Notes: generated by a model not told the origin, from the letters alone. A stretch of 64,000 nt of DNA from Actinocorallia aurantiaca (GCF_039533685.1 NZ_BAAATZ010000017.1:1-64000), one strand, 5' to 3'; positions 43,220 to 52,223 are shown, counted from the stretch's first letter. Numbers and translations are program-made.

Positions 43220-43774
43220 TCAGCGCGTTATCGGGACGCGAAACTCGTAGCCGACATCAGCCGGTCGCACACCGGCGCCCTCGGCACGGTCGCCCCGGCG
43301 GGAGAAGACCCTGTCCTCGCATGTGAGGTAGAGCAGGGACACCATTCCCACCAGGCTGAAGACCACCAGCAGAGAGTACCCGGCCGCCTCCGCGGAGAAG
43401 GAGGAGCCGGGGGCGACGCCGGGAGCCGGGGACGCGACCGCCGAGATCAGCGACGCCGCGCCCGCGACCAGCAGCCCGATCAGGCCCGACTCCTGACGCT
43501 CGCGCCAGGAGTCGGGGTCGCCCACGGCCCTGAGGCCGCGCGCCCCGCTCCAGCCGAGCAGACAGGCGTTGAGCAGGCCGACCACCACCAGCAGCGGATA
43601 CAGCACGACCACCGCGGCGTGCTCGCCCGGCGAGAGCACGCCGAAGCCCAGCTCGCTCCCGCCGCGGCCGCCCGGCATGTACGGGAGCACCATCACCCCG
43701 ACGAGGCTGGACCCGAGCACCACGAAAGAACACCCGCAGAACAACAAACTCATCGAAAACCGTACGAATCTCAT
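43220..43774 (-). CDS. Hypothetical membrane protein
   Basis: The 184-residue protein has four hydrophobic segments (SMSLLFCGCSFVVLGSSLVG, VVVLYPLLVVVGLLNACLLG, GLIGLLVAGAASLISAVAS, GYSLLVVFSLVGMVSLLYL) and a short polar tail. No family is recognised. ATG 43774 was chosen because GGAAAG precedes it. Its codon use is slightly less GC-biased than that of the neighbours at the 5' end. Its promoter lies in the AT-rich region 43775-44019. Confidence 0.6.
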   Translation of the reverse strand: MRFVRFSMSLLFCGCSFVVLGSSLVGVMVLPYMPGGRGGSELGFGVLSPGEHAAVVVLYPLLVVVGLLNACLLGWSGARGLRAVGDPDSWRERQESGLIGLLVAGAASLISAVASPAPGVAPGSSFSAEAAGYSLLVVFSLVGMVSLLYLTCEDRVFSRRGDRAEGAGVRPADVGYEFRVPITR

Positions 43775-44019
43775 CTTTCTTTCCACACCTAACATTTCCC
43801 CAAGATATCAACCAATTCCACCAAGTCGATCATCAAATGAATTCAAATACCACACCAAAGAAACACAAAGCACAAAAGTATTCCGAAATAAACCGCCACG
43901 GCGAAGAAAAAGCGGAGGGGAAAGTCACGGTACGACCCCGGTCCACGGCGGCCCCTACCCCGCACGTCCGGCAGGAACCCCCGACATGCCGGACGTCCGC
44001 CGCACGCCATAATGATCAG
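43775..44019. other. AT-rich divergent promoter region
   Basis: The 245-base region, with about 100 bases at clearly lower GC (43790-43910), lies between the membrane protein and PPK2 genes. It holds CATAAT at 44008-44013, six bases before the PPK2 ATG, a leaderless promoter. The base composition is unlike that of anything else in the window. Confidence 0.6.
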
Positions 44020-44811
44020 ATGGCGAAGAAGCTGTCACGCGAGGTGTACGAGCGGGAGATTCTGGGCCTGCAGGCTGAGCTGGTCAAACTTCAGGAATGG
44101 GTCAAGGCCGAAGGGCAGCGCCTGGTCGTGGTGTTCGAGGGACGGGACGCCGCGGGCAAGGGCGGGGCCATCAAGCGGATCACCGAGTACCTCAACCCCC
44201 GGGTGGCGCGGATCGCGGCGCTGCCCAAGCCCACCGAGCGCGAGCGCACCCAGTGGTACTTCCAGCGGTACGTCGCCGAACTGCCCGCCGCCGGGGAGAT
44301 CGTCCTGTTCGACCGCAGCTGGTACAACCGGGCGGGGGTCGAACTCGTCATGGGTTTCTGCACCCCCGAGGAGTATGCGCGCTTTCTTCATCAGTGTCCG
44401 ATCTTTGAGCGGCTGCTGGTCGAAGACGGAATCCTGCTGCGCAAGTACTGGTTCTCCGTCGGCGACGCCGAGCAGGAGCGCCGGTTCCGGGCCAGGCGCG
44501 ACGACCCCATGCGGCGCTGGAAGCTCTCCCCCATGGACCTGCAGTCCCTCACCCGCTGGGAGGACTACTCCCGGGCCAAGGACCAGATGATGACCCACAC
44601 CGACATCCCCGAGGCCCCCTGGTACGAGGTCGACAGCGACGACAAGCGGCGGGCCAGGGTCAACATGATCACCCACCTGCTGTCGACGATCCCCTACTAC
44701 GAGGTGGAGCCTCCGCGCCTCGAACTGCCGGAGCGCCCCGCGCCCACGGGGTACGTGCGGCCGCCGCGGCGCGTCTCCCACCAGGTCCCGGACGTCACCC
44801 GCCGGCTCTGA
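44020..44811 (+). CDS. ppk2: Polyphosphate kinase 2
   Basis: The 263-residue protein has the PPK2 Walker A (VVFEGRDAAGKGGAIKRITE), the lid motif and Walker B (EIVLFDRSWYNRAGVELVMG), and the downstream KYWFSVGDAEQERRF and SPMDLQSLTRWEDYSRAKDQ. It makes GTP or ATP from polyphosphate. A single PPK2 domain is present. The ATG at 44020 follows a leaderless CATAAT box, so the longer frame toward 43837, which runs through AT-rich sequence, was rejected. Confidence 0.95.
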   Translation: MAKKLSREVYEREILGLQAELVKLQEWVKAEGQRLVVVFEGRDAAGKGGAIKRITEYLNPRVARIAALPKPTERERTQWYFQRYVAELPAAGEIVLFDRSWYNRAGVELVMGFCTPEEYARFLHQCPIFERLLVEDGILLRKYWFSVGDAEQERRFRARRDDPMRRWKLSPMDLQSLTRWEDYSRAKDQMMTHTDIPEAPWYEVDSDDKRRARVNMITHLLSTIPYYEVEPPRLELPERPAPTGYVRPPRRVSHQVPDVTRRL

Positions 44812-44815
44812 GCGC

Positions 44816-46462
44816 TCAGGCCGTCCGCTCCCGGAAGGCCTGGACCGCCGTGGGCAGGGTCGGGAAGAGCAGGTCCTCGCGCAGGACGTCCAGCAGCCCG
44901 AACCTGTGCAGGTCGCCCCGCAGTTCCTGCTTGACGTGCGAGAGCGCGAACGTGACGCCCCTGCGCGTCAGCTCCGCGTGCACCTCCTCCAGCGCGGCCA
45001 GGGCCGTGCTGTCGGCCTCGACGACGGCCTCGGCGTTGAGCACGAACCAGCGGAGGCCCTCCCCGTGCGCGTCGGCGGCGGCCAGGCAGCGGCGCCGGAA
45101 GTCCTCGGCGTTGGCGAAGAACAGCGGCGAGTCGTAGCGGTAGACGAGCAGCCCGGGGATGGTCTCGGCGTCGGGGTAGTCGTCGATGTCGTGCATTCCG
45201 GCCAGCCCCGGCACGTGGCCCAGGACGGCGGCGTGCGGGCGGGCCACCCGGACCATCATGTTCAGCACCGACAGCACGACCGCCATGAGGATGCCGTACA
45301 GGACGTCCAGCAGCAGGACTCCGAACGAGGCCGACAGCGCCAGCAGGAACTCCGTACGGCGGAACGCCAGGAGCTTGCGGAACCCCTCCACGTCCACCAG
45401 GCGCAGGGCCGCGTAGATCACCAGCGCGCCCAGCGCGGCGCCGGGGAAGAGCGCCAGCAGCGGATCGAGGAAGAGCAGGACGGCGAGGACGCAGCCGAGG
45501 GTCACCAGGGAGAACAGCTGGGTGCGCGCGCCCGCCGCGACGGCCAGGGCGGTGCGGCTGCCGCTGCTGCTCACCGGGAAGCCCTGGAGCAGGCCGGCGC
45601 CCAGGTTGGCGGCGCCCAGCGCGAGCAGTTCGGCGTCGCCGTCGGCGCGGGGTCCGCCGGGGCGCTCGAACGCCCGGGCGGTGAGCGTCATGTCCGTGAA
45701 GCCGACCACGAGGATGCCCAGCGCGGCGGGGACCAGCGTCCCCAGGTCGGAGAGCTCCGGCAGCGCGGGCAGGGGCAGCCCCTCGGGGATCTCCCCCACC
45801 ACCTCGAGGCCGTACCGGTCGAGTCCGAAGACGGCGACGGCCGCGGTGGCCAGCAGCACCACCAGCAGCGGGCCGGGCCAGTTCGGCCGCAGCCACCGCA
45901 GGGCGGCCAGGAACAGCAGGCAGGCCGCGGCCAGAAGCAGGGTTCCGGGCCGCCACTGGCCGAGTCCCCGGAGGAAGGAGCCGAACTCGGCGATCACCCC
46001 GGAGCCCTCGACCGGCACCCCGGTGGTGCGTTCCAGCTGGCCGACGACCATCAGCACCGCCACCCCGGCGAGGTAGCCCACCAGGATCGGGTGGGACAGC
46101 AGGTCGGCGACGGCCCCCAGGCGCAGCAGCCGGGCGAGGAGGGCGAACAGGCCGACCAGCAGCGCCAGCGCCGCGGCGAGCCCGGCGTGCCGGGCCGGGT
46201 CGCCGCCGGAGAGGGGCCCGACGACCACGGCGGTCATCAGCGCGGTGGTCGCCTCCGGCCCGACCGACAACCGTTCGGAGGAGCCGAGCAGCGAGTAGGC
46301 GACGAGGGCGGGCAGCATGGCCCACAGCCCGGCGGCCGGGGGCAGTCCCGCCACCGCCGCGTACGCCATGACCTGCGGCACCAGGTAGGCGGTCACGGTG
46401 ACACCGCCCATCAGGTCACCGCGTATCCACTCTTTTCGGTAATCCCGCCACCATCGCGACAT
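44816..46462 (-). CDS. SulP family anion transporter with STAS domain
   Basis: The 548-residue protein has 10-12 membrane segments with the SulP signature (GGVTVTAYLVPQVMAYAAVA, GLPPAAGLWAMLPALVAYSL, GSSERLSVGPEATTALMTAV) and a C-terminal STAS domain from about residue 430 (VVEADSTALAALEEVHAELT). It transports sulfate or other anions such as bicarbonate; the substrate cannot be predicted. ATG 46462; a longer frame with an extra 13 residues is possible. It is convergent with ppk2, 4 bases apart. Confidence 0.92.
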   Translation of the reverse strand: MSRWWRDYRKEWIRGDLMGGVTVTAYLVPQVMAYAAVAGLPPAAGLWAMLPALVAYSLLGSSERLSVGPEATTALMTAVVVGPLSGGDPARHAGLAAALALLVGLFALLARLLRLGAVADLLSHPILVGYLAGVAVLMVVGQLERTTGVPVEGSGVIAEFGSFLRGLGQWRPGTLLLAAACLLFLAALRWLRPNWPGPLLVVLLATAAVAVFGLDRYGLEVVGEIPEGLPLPALPELSDLGTLVPAALGILVVGFTDMTLTARAFERPGGPRADGDAELLALGAANLGAGLLQGFPVSSSGSRTALAVAAGARTQLFSLVTLGCVLAVLLFLDPLLALFPGAALGALVIYAALRLVDVEGFRKLLAFRRTEFLLALSASFGVLLLDVLYGILMAVVLSVLNMMVRVARPHAAVLGHVPGLAGMHDIDDYPDAETIPGLLVYRYDSPLFFANAEDFRRRCLAAADAHGEGLRWFVLNAEAVVEADSTALAALEEVHAELTRRGVTFALSHVKQELRGDLHRFGLLDVLREDLLFPTLPTAVQAFRERTA

Positions 46463-46527
46463 CCGTCGATGATCCCAGCCCCTGGACGAGGGATGTCCCA
46501 CTCCGGGAGACCACCGCTTCCCCCGGA

Positions 46528-46545
46528 GGTGAACAAGTGTTTACC
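46528..46545. promoter_or_regulatory. Probable operator overlapping the -10 box of the MFS gene
   Basis: GGTGAACA-AG-TGTTTACC is an 8-bp inverted repeat with one mismatch, and a second GGTGAACA-like half-site begins at 46552. It overlaps TACCCT at 46542-46547, the -10 of a leaderless promoter, so binding by the TetR protein encoded at 47939 would block transcription. Confidence 0.6.
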
Positions 46546-46553
46546 CTAGAGGG

Positions 46554-47942
46554 GTGAACAGCCGTACACCCTCCCTCGTCACCGCGGTCCTCGCCTCCTG
46601 CGGCGTCGTCGTCGCCCTGATGCAGACGATCATCCTGCCGCTGCTGCCGCTGCTGCCCGGCATCACCGGCACGTCCCTCGCGGACGTCAGCTGGGCGGTG
46701 ACCGCCACGCTGCTGGCCGGCGCGATCTGCACCCCCCTGTTCAGCCGCGCCGGGGACATGTACGGCAAGCGCAGGCTCCTGCTGCTGTCCCTGGTCCTCC
46801 TCATCGCGGGCTCCGTGGTCTGCACGGCCGGCGACCACCTCCCCGCGCTGATCGCCGGCCGGGCCCTGCAGGGGATGGGGCTGGCGGTGACGCCGCTGGC
46901 CATCAGCATCCTGCGCGACGAGCTCCCTCCCGAGCGCGTCGCCTCCGCGGTGGCGCTCATGAGCTCGACGATCGGGATCGGGGCGGCCGTCGGCCTGCCG
47001 GTCGCCGCGGTGGTCGTGCAGTACTCCAGCTGGCGGGCCATGTTCTGGGCGTGCGCGGTGGTCGGCCTCGTGGTGCTCGCGGTCATCCGCTGGATCGTCC
47101 CCGAGTCCCCGGTCCGCTCGCCCGGCAGGTTCGACGTGCCGGGAGCGGCGGGGCTCGCCGCCTTCCTCGTCTGCCTGCTGCTGGTCATCGGCAAGGGACC
47201 GTCCTGGGGTCCCACCGCGCCGCTCACCCTCGGCCTGACCGCCTTCGCCCTGGTCACCCTGGCCTGGTGGATCCGCCTCGAGCTGCGCGTGCCCGACCCG
47301 CTCGTCGACCTGCGGACCGCGACCCGGCCCGCGGCGCTCGTCGCGCACCTGGCCGCGCTGTTCATCGGCTTCGCCTTCTACGCCAACACGCTCGCCACCG
47401 CCCAGCTCGTCCAGGAGCCGGCGAGCACCGGGTACGGGCTGGAGCTGCCGATCGTGGCCGCCGGGCTGTGCCTGCTGCCCGGCGGGCTGTGCCTTGCGCT
47501 GTTCTCGCCCGTCTCCGCCCGCCTCAGCAACCGGTACGGGCCGAAGACCGCGGTGGCCCTCGCCTCGGCGGTGATCGCAGTAGGCTATGTCGTCCGGTTC
47601 TTCACCAGCCATGAACTCTGGACCATCATTGTGGGAGCCACCGTCGTCGCCGTCGGGTCGGGCCTGGCCTACGCGGCCCTGCCGATGCTCATCATGCAGG
47701 CGGTACCGGTCGCCGAGACCGCCGCGGCCAACGGGCAGAACATGCTGATGCGCATGATCGGCCAGGCCGCCTCCGCCACCGCCGCCACCACCGTCCTCGC
47801 GCACTACAGCCTGGACGGGCGGCCCACCCTCCACGCCTACCTGCTGGTCTTCCTCATCGCCTCGGGCGTGGCGGCCGTCGCCTTCGCCACCGCGCTGGCC
47901 GCCCCGCGCCGGGTGCCCGAGCCCGTCTCCATGGCCGCATGA
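46554..47942 (+). CDS. MFS transporter (multidrug efflux type)
   Basis: The 462-residue protein has 14 likely membrane segments and the MFS motif GDMYGKRRLLLLS between helices 2 and 3, and GRALQGMGLAV after. It is of the EmrB/QacA type that exports drugs by proton exchange. The GTG at 46554 is preceded by TACCCT, six bases away, so a leaderless transcript is likely. It overlaps the downstream TetR gene by four bases. Confidence 0.9.
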   Translation: MNSRTPSLVTAVLASCGVVVALMQTIILPLLPLLPGITGTSLADVSWAVTATLLAGAICTPLFSRAGDMYGKRRLLLLSLVLLIAGSVVCTAGDHLPALIAGRALQGMGLAVTPLAISILRDELPPERVASAVALMSSTIGIGAAVGLPVAAVVVQYSSWRAMFWACAVVGLVVLAVIRWIVPESPVRSPGRFDVPGAAGLAAFLVCLLLVIGKGPSWGPTAPLTLGLTAFALVTLAWWIRLELRVPDPLVDLRTATRPAALVAHLAALFIGFAFYANTLATAQLVQEPASTGYGLELPIVAAGLCLLPGGLCLALFSPVSARLSNRYGPKTAVALASAVIAVGYVVRFFTSHELWTIIVGATVVAVGSGLAYAALPMLIMQAVPVAETAAANGQNMLMRMIGQAASATAATTVLAHYSLDGRPTLHAYLLVFLIASGVAAVAFATALAAPRRVPEPVSMAA

Positions 47943-48514
47943 GCGACTCCGGACGGACGGCGATCCTCGGCGCCGCGCGCCGCGCCTTCTCCCTGCGCCC
48001 CTACGCGGCGGTCACGCTGCGCGGCATCGCCGCGGAGGCGGGGGTGAGCGCGGCGCTCATCGTCAAGCACTTCGGCGGCAAGGAGCGGCTCTTCGAAGCG
48101 GTGGCCGACTTCGGCCCGGACGTCGACCTGCTGCTGTCGGTCCCCCGGGAGCGGCTCGGCCGCCACCTGGTGGAGACCGCGGTGCTCACCCGCAGGGCCG
48201 GGGCGCCGCCCCCGCTCCTGCGCGTCATCTTCGGCATCGCGGCCGGGGACGAGCGCGTCCTGCTGACCGAGCGCTTCCGCGAGCAGGCCACCGCCCGGCT
48301 CGCCGCGCTGCTGGAGGGGCCCGACGCCCGGCTGCGCGCGGAGCTCGTCGTCGCGCAGTTCCTGGGGCTGAGCACCGTCCTCAGCATCCACCGCGACGGC
48401 GAGGCCGCCACCGGCGACGTGGAGCGGGTCGTCGCCCTCTACGCGCCCGGGATCCAGGCTCTCGTCAACGGCGCTGTCGGCACCGGTGGAGCCGACGGCG
48501 CCGGGGGCGGCTGA
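47939..48514 (+). CDS. TetR family regulator
   Basis: The 191-residue protein has a TetR helix-turn-helix (RTAILGAARRAFSLRPYAAV, TLRGIAAEAGVSAALIVKHF). ATG overlaps the stop of the MFS gene (ATGA), so it is co-expressed with the transporter it probably represses. The inverted repeat at 46528-46545 is the likely operator. The C-terminal tail is glycine-rich. The ligand is unknown. Confidence 0.86.
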   Translation: MSDSGRTAILGAARRAFSLRPYAAVTLRGIAAEAGVSAALIVKHFGGKERLFEAVADFGPDVDLLLSVPRERLGRHLVETAVLTRRAGAPPPLLRVIFGIAAGDERVLLTERFREQATARLAALLEGPDARLRAELVVAQFLGLSTVLSIHRDGEAATGDVERVVALYAPGIQALVNGAVGTGGADGAGGG

Positions 48515-48541
48515 CCCGCGCCGTCCTCCGCCCCCCAAGGC

Positions 48542-49819
48542 TCAGGCGCTCACCAGGTCCGCCGCCCGGGTGAGGGACTGCACGATCTCTCCCGCCCGCA
48601 CCGCGGTGTTGGACAGCAGGGTCGAGCTGAGCCCGTGCGTCCCCTCCGTGGCGCCCTGCAGGTAGATGCCGCAGCGCACCTCGGGCCCGGTGGCGATGCG
48701 GTAGTCGCGGCCGACGTCGGGCCCGCCGCCGGGCAGGCGCACGCAGTGCTCGGACAGCTCGCCGAGCATCGCCAGCGGGTCGCGGCTGCGGTACCCGGTG
48801 GCGCACACCAGGGCGTCGGCCTCCAGGACGGTGCGCTCCCCGGTGGGCAGGTGCTCGACCACCGCGCGCACTCCCTCCGCGTGCGAGGTCAGTTCGGTCA
48901 GCCGGGAGGCGTTGAGGATGCGCAGCCGCTCGATCCCCTGGACCTTCTCCTGGTAGACGCGCCGGTACAGCTCGTCGATGAGCTCCATGTCGACCACCGA
49001 GTAGTTGGTGGAGCCGTGGTAGTCCAGCAGCATGCGCTTCACGTCCTCGGGCGCGTGGTGGAATTCGTCGACGGCCTGGGGGTCGAAGATGCGGTTGGCG
49101 AAGGAGCTGTCGTCGGCCGGGGTGTAGCCGTACTTGGCGAACACGGCGCACACCTCGGCGCCGGGGTAGCGCTGGTGCAGGTGGTCGACGACCTCGGCGC
49201 CGCTCTGGCCCGCGCCGAGCACCAGCAGCCGGCGCGGGGAGTCCAGCTCGGGCAGCCGCCGCAGCAGCTCGTGGCTGTGCCAGACCCGTCCGCCGGTCTC
49301 GACGCCCTCGGGCACGACCGGCTCGAGCCCGGTGGCGATGACGAGGTTGCGGGCCCGGCGGGTGGTCACGGCCTCGCCCTGCCGTACCACCACCTCGCAC
49401 GCGACGACCGCCCCGTCCTCGCGCACGGGGCGGACGGCGACCACCTCGGAGCCGTACTCCACCTGGCCGGTGAAGCGGTGGGCGGCCCACTCCAGGTAGT
49501 CGTGGAACTCCAGCCGCGACGGGAACATCGTCTTGTGGTTGATGAAGTCGACCAGCCTGCCCCGCTCCTTCAGGTAGTTCAGGAACGAGTACTCCGAGGA
49601 CGGGTTGCGCATCGTCGCCAGGTCCTTGAGGAAGGAGACCTGCATCGTGGTGCCCTCGATGAGCATCCCGCGGTGCCAGCCGAACTCGCGCTGCCGTTCG
49701 AGGAAGACCGCGTCGAGCGCCGCCCCCTGCTCGCGCAACGCGATGGCCAGGGCAAGGTTGGAGGGGCCGAAGCCGATCCCCACCAGATCGTGGACGTGCT
49801 CTGTTGCGGTAGTGGACAT
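48542..49819 (-). CDS. L-lysine N6- / L-ornithine N5-monooxygenase (hydroxamate siderophore)
   Basis: This 425-residue SidA/IucD/PvdA enzyme hydroxylates the side-chain amine of lysine or ornithine with FAD, NADPH and oxygen, the first step to hydroxamate siderophores. The FAD motif LVGIGFGPSNLALAIALR, the NADPH motif LVLGAGQSGAEVV and the conserved DDSSFANRIFDP and ATGYRSRDPL motifs are present. The ATG at 49819 has GAAAGG before it. Two overlapping iron boxes lie directly upstream. No siderophore synthetase or transporter is near, so the rest of the pathway lies elsewhere. Confidence 0.93.
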   Translation of the reverse strand: MSTTATEHVHDLVGIGFGPSNLALAIALREQGAALDAVFLERQREFGWHRGMLIEGTTMQVSFLKDLATMRNPSSEYSFLNYLKERGRLVDFINHKTMFPSRLEFHDYLEWAAHRFTGQVEYGSEVVAVRPVREDGAVVACEVVVRQGEAVTTRRARNLVIATGLEPVVPEGVETGGRVWHSHELLRRLPELDSPRRLLVLGAGQSGAEVVDHLHQRYPGAEVCAVFAKYGYTPADDSSFANRIFDPQAVDEFHHAPEDVKRMLLDYHGSTNYSVVDMELIDELYRRVYQEKVQGIERLRILNASRLTELTSHAEGVRAVVEHLPTGERTVLEADALVCATGYRSRDPLAMLGELSEHCVRLPGGGPDVGRDYRIATGPEVRCGIYLQGATEGTHGLSSTLLSNTAVRAGEIVQSLTRAADLVSA

Positions 49820-49852
49820 GGGCGCCCTTTCATGAACCGGCCAGGACAACTT

Positions 49853-49882
49853 AGGTAAGCCTTACGAAGGTAAGCCTTACCT
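49853..49882 (-). promoter_or_regulatory. Tandem iron boxes (IdeR/DmdR1 type)
   Basis: AGGTAAGCCTTAC occurs twice, at 49853-49865 and 49868-49880; the second extends to the perfect palindrome AGGTAAG-C-CTTACCT. This matches the TTAGGTTAGGCTAACCTAA consensus of iron-dependent repressors. Repression by iron of the monooxygenase gene, whose ATG is 34 bases away, is expected. Confidence 0.88.
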
Positions 49883-49906
49883 ACATTCCCCGTCCAGTAG
49901 GCGCGA

Positions 49907-50767
49907 TCATTCTTCGTGCTTCGTCACATTCGCCGCGCCCCCCGCGCCCACGAGCCGGGTGTTCGCGCCGGCCGCCTTCCACCGCTCCTCGAAGCCCTCC
50001 AGCAGCTTGATCGACTGCCGGGTGATGACGGCGGGGATGACCGGGCGGGCGACCTTCATCGCCGGCAGCCACCACTGGCCGTAGACGTGCGGACGGCGGC
50101 GCAGCAGGCCCGCGACGAGGCGGTCCACGGTCGGCTCCAGCGGGTAGGTCTTGCTCGCCGGGGACGGCAGCCCGTTGCGCATGTCGCGCAGCGCGGCGTC
50201 CTGGTCCGCCCCGCGCACCATGTCGGTGTCGGTCCAGCTCAGGTAGCCCACGCCGACGCCGACGCCGTGGATGGCGACCTCGGCGCGCAGCGAGTGCGCG
50301 AACGCCTCCACGCCGGCCTTGCTGGCGCAGTAGGCGGCCATCATCGGGGCCGAGCACAGCGCGGCCAGCGAGGCGATCTGGAAGAAGTACCCCTTGGACT
50401 CGCGCAGCGCGGGCAGGAACGCGCGGGCGGTGCTGGCACTGCCCATGAGGTTGACCTGGATCACCCGGTTGAAGGTGGCGGGGTCGGAGAACTCCACCGG
50501 ACCTCCGGTGGCGATGCCGGCGTTGGCCACCACGATGTCGATCCGCCCGTAGCGCTCCTTGACCTCGGCGGCCACCGCGGCCAGCGCGGTGTCGTCGGTG
50601 ACGTCGACCGTCCACCAGGCCGCGCCGTCACCGCACTTCTCCGCGACGAGGGCCAGCTCCTCCGGCTCCAGGCCCAGCAGCGCCACCTTGATCCCGCGCT
50701 CCGCCAGCTTCCCGGCCATGAGCGCGCCCAGACCCCGGGCCGCCCCGGTCACCACCGCTACCGTCAT
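49907..50767 (-). CDS. Short-chain dehydrogenase/reductase
   Basis: The 286-residue protein has the SDR nucleotide motif VVTGAARGLGALMAG, VANAGIATGG with the catalytic Asn region, IASLAALCS with the catalytic Ser, and YCASKAGVEAF with the Tyr and Lys. It is a classical SDR with a C-terminal extension of about 70 residues. Substrate unknown. The ATG at 50767 was chosen because AGGAG precedes it. A perfect inverted repeat, CCAGTT-CC-AACTGG, lies just upstream, between this and the MerR gene. Confidence 0.88.
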   Translation of the reverse strand: MTVAVVTGAARGLGALMAGKLAERGIKVALLGLEPEELALVAEKCGDGAAWWTVDVTDDTALAAVAAEVKERYGRIDIVVANAGIATGGPVEFSDPATFNRVIQVNLMGSASTARAFLPALRESKGYFFQIASLAALCSAPMMAAYCASKAGVEAFAHSLRAEVAIHGVGVGVGYLSWTDTDMVRGADQDAALRDMRNGLPSPASKTYPLEPTVDRLVAGLLRRRPHVYGQWWLPAMKVARPVIPAVITRQSIKLLEGFEERWKAAGANTRLVGAGGAANVTKHEE

Positions 50768-50784
50768 CACCGCTCCTGATACTT

Positions 50785-50798
50785 CCAGTTCCAACTGG
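50785..50798. promoter_or_regulatory. Possible MerR operator between SDR and MerR genes
   Basis: CCAGTT-CC-AACTGG is a perfect inverted repeat placed 18 bases before the SDR start codon and 27 bases after the MerR stop codon. Symmetry and position fit the operator of a MerR-type activator. Confidence 0.5.
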
Positions 50799-50824
50799 GA
50801 CAGTCGGGAGCGTAGACGATTTGT

Positions 50825-51511
50825 CTAATCCGGGCTAGACCACCTGTCCAATTCCGCATGGATCCGGCGGTCCATGGCCCGGCCGAAATGCTCGTCCGCG
50901 ACCGCGCGCACCACCGGCCGCAACCGGCCGACGGTCTCGGTCAGGTCCTCGGAGTCCACCAGGTGGGTGCGCGCGAGCTGGAAGAAGGCGAAGGCCATGC
51001 GGTCGAAGGACGCCTCCAGCTCCCAGCTCACCGCCAGCACGGCCCGCAGCGGGATGCCCGCGCGCACCAGTTCCACCGTCGTCTCCAGCAGCCGGGTGCT
51101 GGAGATCACATAGCGGTCGCCTTCGACCCGGACGTACCCCAGCTCGACCGCCTCCGCCAGCAGTTCCGGGGTGAGCTGCCCGCCGAGCAGGCCGTCCAGC
51201 TCCTCCGCCGTCACCGAGGAGGGCCGCCCCTCCGCCCACGGCTCTCCCGCCGCGGCGGCCAGGCCGAGCAGCTCCGTCACCTCGCGGCCCTGGTCGGCGG
51301 CGGCCAGCAGCTCCTCGATGCCGTCCAGCCGGTACCCGCGCTCCAGCAGCCGCGTGATCAGCCTCAGCCGCTCCAGATGCGCCGCGGAGTACCAGCCCAC
51401 CCTGCCCTGCCTGCGCGGCGGCGGCAGCAGCCGCCGCTCCTGGTAGTACCGAAGGGTGCGAACCGGAACCCCGGCCTCCCGTGCCAGCTCCTCGATGCGG
51501 TACTCGTCCAC
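50825..51511 (-). CDS. MerR family regulator
   Basis: The 228-residue protein has the MerR winged helix at its N terminus (RIEELAREAGVPVRTLRYYQ, ERRLLPPPRRQGRVGWYSAA) and a long helical C-terminal region (about residues 100-225), longer than in a metal-type MerR, so a small-molecule effector is likely. GTG start at 51511. It lies upstream of, and on the same strand as, the SDR gene, and may control it through the palindrome between them. Confidence 0.88.
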   Translation of the reverse strand: MDEYRIEELAREAGVPVRTLRYYQERRLLPPPRRQGRVGWYSAAHLERLRLITRLLERGYRLDGIEELLAAADQGREVTELLGLAAAAGEPWAEGRPSSVTAEELDGLLGGQLTPELLAEAVELGYVRVEGDRYVISSTRLLETTVELVRAGIPLRAVLAVSWELEASFDRMAFAFFQLARTHLVDSEDLTETVGRLRPVVRAVADEHFGRAMDRRIHAELDRWSSPD

Positions 51512-51578
51512 GCGGCGACCCTAGCCGACCGCGCCGTCGCGCCGCGTCCGGCCGAAACCCCCATGGCCTCCCCGATCC

Positions 51579-52223
51579 TCAGAGCTTCGCGAAGCGGCCC
51601 TCCAGGCCGTCCAGGAGGGCCTGGAGGCCGGTCTCGAAGGCGGACTCGTCGATCTCCTTCTGGCGGTCGGCCAGCAGGTGGGCCTGGTCCAGGTGCGGGT
51701 ACTCGTCGGCGTAGACGGCGGCGTCGTCGGGGAAGCCGCCGGCGAAGGACGCCAGGGCCGAGCCGATGATGAAGAAGCGCATGAGCGCGCCGACCCGGGT
51801 GGCCTCGCGGCGCGGCCAGCCCGCGTCCACCAGGCCGCCGAAGACGGCGTCCGCCATGCGCAGCATGTGGGGGCGCCTGCGGCCGGGGCCCCGGGCCAGG
51901 ACGGGGACGACGTTGGGGTGGGCCGCCAGCGCCTCGCGGTAGGCGTGCGCCCAGCCGTACAGGGCGTCGCGCCAGCCGGGGTCGCTCCCGGGGCCCAGCC
52001 CCGCCAGCATCGACAGGTCGACCTCGGACAGCACGGTGTCGGCGACCGCGTCGAGCAGTTCGTCCTTGGTCGCCACGTGGTTGTAGAGCGAGGGGCCGCT
52101 GACGCCGAGCTCGGCGGCGAGCCGCCGGGTGGAGACGGCCTCCAGCCCCTCGGTGTCCAGCAGGCCCAGAGCCACCTCGATGATGCGTTCGCGACTGAGC
52201 AGCGGCTGACGTGGCCGGGCCAA
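51579..52223 (-). CDS. TetR family regulator
   Basis: The 214-residue protein has the TetR helix-turn-helix (SRERIIEVALGLLDTEGLEA, TRRLAAELGVSGPSLYNHV) and a TetR_C-like C-terminal domain. A TTG start at 52223 is proposed because GGAGGGAGAGG precedes it. It is divergent from the acyl-CoA ligase at 52379; the space between has the direct repeat TTGCA[G/C]CGCTAGTTT. It probably controls that ligase. Fatty acyl-CoA is a plausible effector. Confidence 0.85.
   Translation of the reverse strand: MARPRQPLLSRERIIEVALGLLDTEGLEAVSTRRLAAELGVSGPSLYNHVATKDELLDAVADTVLSEVDLSMLAGLGPGSDPGWRDALYGWAHAYREALAAHPNVVPVLARGPGRRRPHMLRMADAVFGGLVDAGWPRREATRVGALMRFFIIGSALASFAGGFPDDAAVYADEYPHLDQAHLLADRQKEIDESAFETGLQALLDGLEGRFAKL

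Noticed and set aside
43837..44019. A longer N-terminal part of PPK2 starting at 43837
   Set aside because: The region is AT-rich, has no family match, and a -10 box lies six bases before ATG 44020.
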